This document shows, in pieces, positions 57,731 to 64,000 of a stretch of 64,000 nt of DNA. Both the position numbers and the translations under genes were made by a program. Every line of letters starts with the position of its first letter. The first letter of the stretch is position 1. A model generated the notes under the pieces. That model saw nothing but the letters and a program-made list of their open reading frames with translations, was not told where the DNA came from and searched no databases. The DNA is from Nematostella vectensis (taxonomy: Eukaryota > Cnidaria > Anthozoa > Actiniaria > Edwardsiidae): assembly GCF_932526225.1 (NCBI RefSeq), contig NC_064040.1, forward strand, positions 12,502,856 through 12,566,855. The letters are read 5' to 3'.

Positions 57731-60628
57731 CTAAACGGTTTCTTCACGCCGGTTGAGGCCACCGGGTTCAAGAGTGCCAGCGCGAGCTATCAATGTGGCT
57801 TCTCTTGCTTTGCGGATGGAGTCGCGGTTATTTCTTATTTTTTCAATAGGTATTAGCTCTATGTCAGAAGCTGAGTGGTTGGGTTTTAGGAAGTGTTCAG
57901 CGGCGTGGGTTGGTATGGATCGAGATTGAGAGTCTACAGTTCTGCGGTGGTCATTAAAGCGTTCTTTTAATTTGCGTTTAGTTTCCCCAATATATTGAAG
58001 GTTACAGCGGTTACATTGAATCATATAAATCACGTTTTTAGTATTGCAGGTTATGTGGGAGGTTATAGGTCGTGTTTCACCTGTTGAGAAAAATGTGTAG
58101 CTTGTAAGGCCATCGGTTCTAATATAGGGGCAGGTTAGGCAGTTTTTTTCGCAACGGAAAGCACCGGGAGGTTGGTTGGTGGGAGAGCGGTCGGAAGGTA
58201 GCTTGGCTTTAACGAGGATGTCGCGGAGGTTAGGTGAGCGGCGAAAGGCGACAAGAGGGGGCTCAGTGAAAACCTTATGGCATCGCTTAGACGAGAGTAG
58301 AAGGTTGTAGTTTCTACGGATTATGTTGTTGATGTTAGGTAGTGTAGGGTTATAGGTAGTGACAAAGGGGATGCGACGGGAGTTTTTGTGGTTGTTATTA
58401 TTAGGGCGTAGGGCGTCAATGCGGGAAATGTTAGCAACGCGTAGGATTTGTCTCTTGAGAAAAGCGGGTTTATAGCCACGCTTGAGGAGGTAGTTGGTGA
58501 GTTCATTGCAGCGGTTATTAAAGCTTTCTTCTGTAGAACAAATGCGGCGAATACGGAGGGCGAGGCTATAGGGGATGGCCTTTTTGGTGTGATGAGGATG
58601 GCAAGATGAAAAAAGAAGGTGTTGGTGTTTGTCAGTAGGTTTGGAGTAGAGGTCAGTTTCGATTTTACTATTAACAAGGGAGACATTAACGTCAAGAAAA
58701 GGTACATTGTTATAGGAGTGGGAGCTTGTAAATTTAATGGTGGGGTGTAGATTGTTAAGATAATCTACAAAAGCGTTCAATTTGTCTAGGCCCTCAGTCC
58801 ATACAACAAAAATATCGTCGATGTATCTTAACCACGTATGGGGTTTGTAGGGGGCGTCACGCAAAGCGTTGGTTTCAAATAGACCAAGAAAGAGACAGGC
58901 GAAAGAGGGTGCCATGCGTGTGCCCATTGCGGTGCCATGCTTCTGGAGGTAGTGTTTGTCATTAAAGGAGAAGTTGTTCATTTGGAGGATCATGCGGATT
59001 AAATCACAAATAGTGCCAGCAGGGATGGGGTTAGTGTTACATGTGCGAAGGAAGTGGTGACAAGCGTTGATGCCATCATTATGTGGAATATTAGTATAGA
59101 GGCTAGAGACGTCGAGTGTGACCAGGAGAGAGTCTGTTGGTAGGTTGCTGAGTGTTAATAAAATGTTTAAGAAGTGGTTAGTGTCTTTAACGTATGATGG
59201 AAGTTTACTTACTAATGGCTGGAGGTAGTAGTCTACAAATTCTGAGATGCGTTCGGTGGGGTGGGAGTTAGAGGAAATAATGGGGCGTCCAGGATTACCA
59301 TGTTTATGTATTTTAGGGAGTATGTAAAACCGTCCAGGTTTAGAGTCTTTGGGTGTGAGGTAGGATTTAGTGTCCTGATTAATTATTCCGTCCGTGTGCA
59401 TTCGGTTGATGTAAGTTGTGACTCGTTTTTGTATGTCATTAGTAATGTCGGCATCTAATTGTGTGTAGAATTTAGTGTCATTAAGTTGTCTATTACATTC
59501 ATTAATATACCAGTCTTTGTCCATTACGACTGTGCCGGATCCTTTGTCTGCGGGTTTGATTATGATGTCTTGTCTTTGGTTGAGTTGTGTTAAAGCGTTA
59601 CGTTCACCAGGTGTGATGTTAGAGCGAGTCTTGTTAAGTGTAGAGTTTTGTATCTGTAGTTTGACAGAATTAAGGAAGGTGTCGAGTGAGTTATCCCTGC
59701 CTGAGGAGGGAGTCCAAGTGCTTTTGTTACGGAAAGGGTTAAATGAACTGTCAAAAGAGAGAGTATCATTATCATTGGGTTTGTCTTCATTAAAGAAATA
59801 TTCAGCTAGTCGCATCCTACGATTGAAATCATATATATCAGCGTTGACTTGAGACCAGTCGATTTTGCGTGGTGTAGGGCAAAAGGTAAGGCCGCGAGCA
59901 AGAACAGAAGTTTCGTCGGGCGATAGAGAAGTGCTGGAGATGTTTATTACCGATGTGCTGTCAAGAGTAACAACGGAGTTGTTTTTACGTCGTCTTCGTC
60001 TACGGCGGCGTCGGCGCTGAGGGGCTGGTGTCGCAACCGGTGGTGGGTTAGTATTAGGAGCGGCTTGGGGAGTAATAGTAGACGTATTATCGTTGTCGGG
60101 ATTAGGGAGATTACGGCGAGAATATTTGTTATTGCGGCGGTTTTCTAAGAGCGATTTGAGCGAGAGAGCCATGGAATCTAGTTTGCGACAGTAAAATATG
60201 TAAGCGTTGTTAGTACATGACCTTTCTAATAATGTTCTGTGATGGAGGAGTTCCTGAGATGATGCGGCGATCTTTCTATTGCACTCTCTTGTTAACAATT
60301 TTAGGTGCTTGGTAGCGGCGTTGCGTGAGATGAAGTACCATTGTCTGTTGAAGTTCCTATCGTGAGATCTTATTGGTGGTCGGGGCAGAATGGGTTGAGG
60401 TAGAAGGTTGTGCACTCTATAGAAGGTGAAGTTGATGAGGTGGTGCTGGAAGCGGACAAGTTTCAGCTGGATTTTTTTGGTCTTGTTGAATAGCGGAGTT
60501 AATGGGTAAATCAAGTTATCAGTTAAAGGTTGAGGGTCACTTGAGTCCATGAACATGTTTGTGACAGGTCCAGGGTTGGTTTCTATATCCATCGATTTTG
60601 CGATAAGGATTGGTAACACGAACAGCAT
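57731..60628 (-). CDS. Penelope-like reverse transcriptase with GIY-YIG endonuclease, left copy
   Basis: 965 residues, identical to the right copy. Order: 2A-like DIETNPGP at residues 14-21; Pro-rich and Arg-rich (RRRRRRRRRR, 205-214) segment; reverse transcriptase with DKG (361), LPKIHK (437), RPIIS (448), LDVSSLYTNIP (505), MGTRMAPSFA (568) and catalytic YIDD (602-605); Cys cluster C826/C830/C833; GIY-YIG-type nuclease with VIYMIQC (866) and YIGETK (879) and downstream Arg/His residues. These are hallmarks of EN+ Penelope-like elements, which copy RNA onto a nuclease-cut target. The reading frame is intact and apparently able to code. The frame stays open upstream of the ATG to the palindrome centre and beyond, so the true N-terminus may be longer. 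Confidence 0.95.
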   Translation of the reverse strand: MLFVLPILIAKSMDIETNPGPVTNMFMDSSDPQPLTDNLIYPLTPLFNKTKKIQLKLVRFQHHLINFTFYRVHNLLPQPILPRPPIRSHDRNFNRQWYFISRNAATKHLKLLTRECNRKIAASSQELLHHRTLLERSCTNNAYIFYCRKLDSMALSLKSLLENRRNNKYSRRNLPNPDNDNTSTITPQAAPNTNPPPVATPAPQRRRRRRRRRRKNNSVVTLDSTSVINISSTSLSPDETSVLARGLTFCPTPRKIDWSQVNADIYDFNRRMRLAEYFFNEDKPNDNDTLSFDSSFNPFRNKSTWTPSSGRDNSLDTFLNSVKLQIQNSTLNKTRSNITPGERNALTQLNQRQDIIIKPADKGSGTVVMDKDWYINECNRQLNDTKFYTQLDADITNDIQKRVTTYINRMHTDGIINQDTKSYLTPKDSKPGRFYILPKIHKHGNPGRPIISSNSHPTERISEFVDYYLQPLVSKLPSYVKDTNHFLNILLTLSNLPTDSLLVTLDVSSLYTNIPHNDGINACHHFLRTCNTNPIPAGTICDLIRMILQMNNFSFNDKHYLQKHGTAMGTRMAPSFACLFLGLFETNALRDAPYKPHTWLRYIDDIFVVWTEGLDKLNAFVDYLNNLHPTIKFTSSHSYNNVPFLDVNVSLVNSKIETDLYSKPTDKHQHLLFSSCHPHHTKKAIPYSLALRIRRICSTEESFNNRCNELTNYLLKRGYKPAFLKRQILRVANISRIDALRPNNNNHKNSRRIPFVTTYNPTLPNINNIIRRNYNLLLSSKRCHKVFTEPPLVAFRRSPNLRDILVKAKLPSDRSPTNQPPGAFRCEKNCLTCPYIRTDGLTSYTFFSTGETRPITSHITCNTKNVIYMIQCNRCNLQYIGETKRKLKERFNDHRRTVDSQSRSIPTHAAEHFLKPNHSASDIELIPIEKIRNNRDSIRKAREATLIARAGTLEPGGLNRREETV

Positions 60629-60678
60629 GAAAATGGCGGGACGATTGTCCCGCCAATTTCAATCGTCCCGCCATTTTC

Positions 60679-63576
60679 ATGCTGTTCGTGTTACCAATCC
60701 TTATCGCAAAATCGATGGATATAGAAACCAACCCTGGACCTGTCACAAACATGTTCATGGACTCAAGTGACCCTCAACCTTTAACTGATAACTTGATTTA
60801 CCCATTAACTCCGCTATTCAACAAGACCAAAAAAATCCAGCTGAAACTTGTCCGCTTCCAGCACCACCTCATCAACTTCACCTTCTATAGAGTGCACAAC
60901 CTTCTACCTCAACCCATTCTGCCCCGACCACCAATAAGATCTCACGATAGGAACTTCAACAGACAATGGTACTTCATCTCACGCAACGCCGCTACCAAGC
61001 ACCTAAAATTGTTAACAAGAGAGTGCAATAGAAAGATCGCCGCATCATCTCAGGAACTCCTCCATCACAGAACATTATTAGAAAGGTCATGTACTAACAA
61101 CGCTTACATATTTTACTGTCGCAAACTAGATTCCATGGCTCTCTCGCTCAAATCGCTCTTAGAAAACCGCCGCAATAACAAATATTCTCGCCGTAATCTC
61201 CCTAATCCCGACAACGATAATACGTCTACTATTACTCCCCAAGCCGCTCCTAATACTAACCCACCACCGGTTGCGACACCAGCCCCTCAGCGCCGACGCC
61301 GCCGTAGACGAAGACGACGTAAAAACAACTCCGTTGTTACTCTTGACAGCACATCGGTAATAAACATCTCCAGCACTTCTCTATCGCCCGACGAAACTTC
61401 TGTTCTTGCTCGCGGCCTTACCTTTTGCCCTACACCACGCAAAATCGACTGGTCTCAAGTCAACGCTGATATATATGATTTCAATCGTAGGATGCGACTA
61501 GCTGAATATTTCTTTAATGAAGACAAACCCAATGATAATGATACTCTCTCTTTTGACAGTTCATTTAACCCTTTCCGTAACAAAAGCACTTGGACTCCCT
61601 CCTCAGGCAGGGATAACTCACTCGACACCTTCCTTAATTCTGTCAAACTACAGATACAAAACTCTACACTTAACAAGACTCGCTCTAACATCACACCTGG
61701 TGAACGTAACGCTTTAACACAACTCAACCAAAGACAAGACATCATAATCAAACCCGCAGACAAAGGATCCGGCACAGTCGTAATGGACAAAGACTGGTAT
61801 ATTAATGAATGTAATAGACAACTTAATGACACTAAATTCTACACACAATTAGATGCCGACATTACTAATGACATACAAAAACGAGTCACAACTTACATCA
61901 ACCGAATGCACACGGACGGAATAATTAATCAGGACACTAAATCCTACCTCACACCCAAAGACTCTAAACCTGGACGGTTTTACATACTCCCTAAAATACA
62001 TAAACATGGTAATCCTGGACGCCCCATTATTTCCTCTAACTCCCACCCCACCGAACGCATCTCAGAATTTGTAGACTACTACCTCCAGCCATTAGTAAGT
62101 AAACTTCCATCATACGTTAAAGACACTAACCACTTCTTAAACATTTTATTAACACTCAGCAACCTACCAACAGACTCTCTCCTGGTCACACTCGACGTCT
62201 CTAGCCTCTATACTAATATTCCACATAATGATGGCATCAACGCTTGTCACCACTTCCTTCGCACATGTAACACTAACCCCATCCCTGCTGGCACTATTTG
62301 TGATTTAATCCGCATGATCCTCCAAATGAACAACTTCTCCTTTAATGACAAACACTACCTCCAGAAGCATGGCACCGCAATGGGCACACGCATGGCACCC
62401 TCTTTCGCCTGTCTCTTTCTTGGTCTATTTGAAACCAACGCTTTGCGTGACGCCCCCTACAAACCCCATACGTGGTTAAGATACATCGACGATATTTTTG
62501 TTGTATGGACTGAGGGCCTAGACAAATTGAACGCTTTTGTAGATTATCTTAACAATCTACACCCCACCATTAAATTTACAAGCTCCCACTCCTATAACAA
62601 TGTACCTTTTCTTGACGTTAATGTCTCCCTTGTTAATAGTAAAATCGAAACTGACCTCTACTCCAAACCTACTGACAAACACCAACACCTTCTTTTTTCA
62701 TCTTGCCATCCTCATCACACCAAAAAGGCCATCCCCTATAGCCTCGCCCTCCGTATTCGCCGCATTTGTTCTACAGAAGAAAGCTTTAATAACCGCTGCA
62801 ATGAACTCACCAACTACCTCCTCAAGCGTGGCTATAAACCCGCTTTTCTCAAGAGACAAATCCTACGCGTTGCTAACATTTCCCGCATTGACGCCCTACG
62901 CCCTAATAATAACAACCACAAAAACTCCCGTCGCATCCCCTTTGTCACTACCTATAACCCTACACTACCTAACATCAACAACATAATCCGTAGAAACTAC
63001 AACCTTCTACTCTCGTCTAAGCGATGCCATAAGGTTTTCACTGAGCCCCCTCTTGTCGCCTTTCGCCGCTCACCTAACCTCCGCGACATCCTCGTTAAAG
63101 CCAAGCTACCTTCCGACCGCTCTCCCACCAACCAACCTCCCGGTGCTTTCCGTTGCGAAAAAAACTGCCTAACCTGCCCCTATATTAGAACCGATGGCCT
63201 TACAAGCTACACATTTTTCTCAACAGGTGAAACACGACCTATAACCTCCCACATAACCTGCAATACTAAAAACGTGATTTATATGATTCAATGTAACCGC
63301 TGTAACCTTCAATATATTGGGGAAACTAAACGCAAATTAAAAGAACGCTTTAATGACCACCGCAGAACTGTAGACTCTCAATCTCGATCCATACCAACCC
63401 ACGCCGCTGAACACTTCCTAAAACCCAACCACTCAGCTTCTGACATAGAGCTAATACCTATTGAAAAAATAAGAAATAACCGCGACTCCATCCGCAAAGC
63501 AAGAGAAGCCACATTGATAGCTCGCGCTGGCACTCTTGAACCCGGTGGCCTCAACCGGCGTGAAGAAACCGTTTAG
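60679..63576 (+). CDS. Penelope-like reverse transcriptase with GIY-YIG endonuclease, right copy
   Basis: Same 965-residue product as the minus-strand copy at 57731-60628. The ATG at 60679 is the first in frame after a TGA at 60628-60630, but the codons between are open across the junction. The hydrophobic lead LFVLPILIA precedes D14-I-E-T-N-P-G-P21 (60718-60741), the layout of 2A-type ribosome-skipping peptides, which would release a 20-residue leader. RT YIDD is at 62482-62493 and YIGETK at 63313-63330. The TAG is at 63574. Either copy could be the source of the other. Confidence 0.95.
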   Translation: MLFVLPILIAKSMDIETNPGPVTNMFMDSSDPQPLTDNLIYPLTPLFNKTKKIQLKLVRFQHHLINFTFYRVHNLLPQPILPRPPIRSHDRNFNRQWYFISRNAATKHLKLLTRECNRKIAASSQELLHHRTLLERSCTNNAYIFYCRKLDSMALSLKSLLENRRNNKYSRRNLPNPDNDNTSTITPQAAPNTNPPPVATPAPQRRRRRRRRRRKNNSVVTLDSTSVINISSTSLSPDETSVLARGLTFCPTPRKIDWSQVNADIYDFNRRMRLAEYFFNEDKPNDNDTLSFDSSFNPFRNKSTWTPSSGRDNSLDTFLNSVKLQIQNSTLNKTRSNITPGERNALTQLNQRQDIIIKPADKGSGTVVMDKDWYINECNRQLNDTKFYTQLDADITNDIQKRVTTYINRMHTDGIINQDTKSYLTPKDSKPGRFYILPKIHKHGNPGRPIISSNSHPTERISEFVDYYLQPLVSKLPSYVKDTNHFLNILLTLSNLPTDSLLVTLDVSSLYTNIPHNDGINACHHFLRTCNTNPIPAGTICDLIRMILQMNNFSFNDKHYLQKHGTAMGTRMAPSFACLFLGLFETNALRDAPYKPHTWLRYIDDIFVVWTEGLDKLNAFVDYLNNLHPTIKFTSSHSYNNVPFLDVNVSLVNSKIETDLYSKPTDKHQHLLFSSCHPHHTKKAIPYSLALRIRRICSTEESFNNRCNELTNYLLKRGYKPAFLKRQILRVANISRIDALRPNNNNHKNSRRIPFVTTYNPTLPNINNIIRRNYNLLLSSKRCHKVFTEPPLVAFRRSPNLRDILVKAKLPSDRSPTNQPPGAFRCEKNCLTCPYIRTDGLTSYTFFSTGETRPITSHITCNTKNVIYMIQCNRCNLQYIGETKRKLKERFNDHRRTVDSQSRSIPTHAAEHFLKPNHSASDIELIPIEKIRNNRDSIRKAREATLIARAGTLEPGGLNRREETV

Positions 63577-63615
63577 CTACTTAGTAATCCACACCACCCT
63601 ATTTACCATCTTCCA

Positions 63616-63731
63616 TAAGTCACTAAATTACTATTTTTACCTTTTGTTAGTTAATCATCAATGAACTTTGTACTTTGTCACTCAATTACTATTTTTACCT
63701 TTTGTTAGTTAATCATCAATGAACTTTGTAC
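63616..63731 (+). repeat. 58-bp tandem duplication in the element 3' UTR, right copy
   Basis: Two units with ATTACTATTTTTACCTTTTG and TTAATCATCAATGAACTTTG, the mirror of 57576-57691. Confidence 0.85.
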
Positions 63732-63763
63732 ATATACTAGCTATAACATGCCATTGTAACTCA

Positions 63764-63813
63764 TTTATAACCTGAAGAAGGCAGGTATTGGCCTGCCGAA
63801 ATATCGTTCTAAA
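63764..63813 (+). ncRNA. Hammerhead-ribozyme-like motif, right copy
   Basis: Reading 5' to 3': stem I strand TTTATAAC, core CTGAAGA (63772-63778), one extra A, stem II GGCAGG-loop-CCTGCC (63780-63797), GAAATATC (63798-63805), then GTTCTAAA, which pairs back with the first strand (3 bp, one mismatch, 4 bp). This is the type I, very short stem III layout known from Penelope-like elements, where cleavage follows the NUH triplet (here AUC). The extra A between the core and stem II departs from consensus, so activity is uncertain. Confidence 0.55.
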
Positions 63814-63859
63814 AAACATAAATCTGCGTTGTTGTCGACTTTTTCTTTTAAAGGTTTTA

Positions 63860-64000
63860 ACAGAGACAGTCAGGAAATCAAAGATGCCTGGAAATTTAAA
63901 AAAAAAACGTCAAATGTTCAACGAGCATCACGTATCACGCCTGAGGGCTTTGTGAACCACGTGAATGAAGGACGGCTTGTGTCCACCTCCTAAAGCATTC
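63860..64000. other. Right flank of the palindrome
   Basis: Ordinary sequence; no gene or repeat is recognisable in these 141 bases. Confidence 0.5.

Larger units (their letters stand above)
57448..60647 (-). mobile_element. Penelope-like retroelement, left copy
   Basis: The 5' end is at the palindrome centre and the 3' end at 57448. It carries one ORF, a duplicated 58-bp segment in the 3' UTR and a hammerhead-like motif near the 3' end. There is no upstream pLTR, so the copy is probably 5'-truncated at the junction. Confidence 0.9.
57448..63859. repeat. 6.4-kb palindrome of two Penelope-like elements
   Basis: Arms 57448-60647 and 60660-63859 (3200 bp each) are inverse complements about position 60653.5, with a 12-bp unpaired centre (TCCCGCCAATTT). 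The two ORFs occupy exactly mirrored coordinates (57731-60628 and 60679-63576) and translate to identical 965-residue proteins; out-of-frame ORFs are mirrored too. Outer flanks differ. Confidence 0.95.
60660..63859 (+). mobile_element. Penelope-like retroelement, right copy
   Basis: Head-to-head partner of the left copy. The 5' end is at the centre, only 19 bp before the ATG at 60679; the 3' end at 63859 is followed by unrelated DNA. The 3' UTR of about 280 bp contains the 58-bp duplication and the hammerhead-like motif. Confidence 0.9.

Noticed and set aside
58321-58707. Extra ORFs mirrored inside the Penelope elements (also 59475-59852, 61455-61832, 62600-62986)
   Set aside because: They are out-of-frame shadows of the 965-residue ORF.

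Overview
The window looks like animal nuclear DNA, most probably from an anthozoan cnidarian such as a sea anemone or coral. Genes are split into short exons with GT..AG introns. Families include a rhodopsin-type GPCR, a calcium-binding-EGF receptor-like protein, an iRhom-type rhomboid and an expansin-like protein fused to a chitin-binding domain. The DNA is AT-rich and full of small inverted-repeat transposons, minisatellites and a Penelope-like retroelement. Species assignment is inference only.

Layout. 1-1377 (-): frame-broken GPCR running off the left edge. 3160-5282 (+): 3' exons of an expansin/CBM14 gene, followed by a ~1.9 kb array of a 16-bp minisatellite. 9010-19898 (-): twelve exons of a ~30-EGF type I membrane protein; all exon phases agree (3993 nt, 1331 codons, 5' end missing). 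24797-31781 (+): eight exons of an iRhom-like rhomboid (467 residues, 5' end missing); unlike classical iRhoms it keeps the Asn, Ser and His of an active protease. 33260-33329: possible first exon inside a hairpin. 37607-44637 (+): a three-exon gene of unknown function with a CRE box at its promoter. 45239-45622 (-): a weak hypothetical ORF. 50052-55736 (+): first three exons of a secreted or membrane protein; intron 2 holds, on the opposite strand, the first exon of another gene (54323-54417) with E2F-like sites upstream. 57448-63859: two full ORF copies of a Penelope-like element, head to head in a nearly perfect 3.2-kb-arm palindrome.

The EGF gene and the rhomboid gene are divergent neighbours and could share the 19.9-24.8 kb interval as a regulatory region. 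Rhomboids and iRhoms act on EGF-type membrane proteins elsewhere, but a functional link here is speculation. Many introns carry non-autonomous DNA transposons: a TTAA-target family (3 copies), two elements with visible 8-bp target duplications, a TA-target pogo-like element, and several with internal tandem repeats.

The most interesting items are (1) the Penelope-like palindrome, whose ORF begins with a 2A-like D-x-E-x-N-P-G-P motif and whose 3' end carries a hammerhead-ribozyme-like motif, and (2) the rhomboid with iRhom architecture but a complete catalytic set. Exon models were built by eye from splice signals, phase and family resemblance; no alignment or database search was run.
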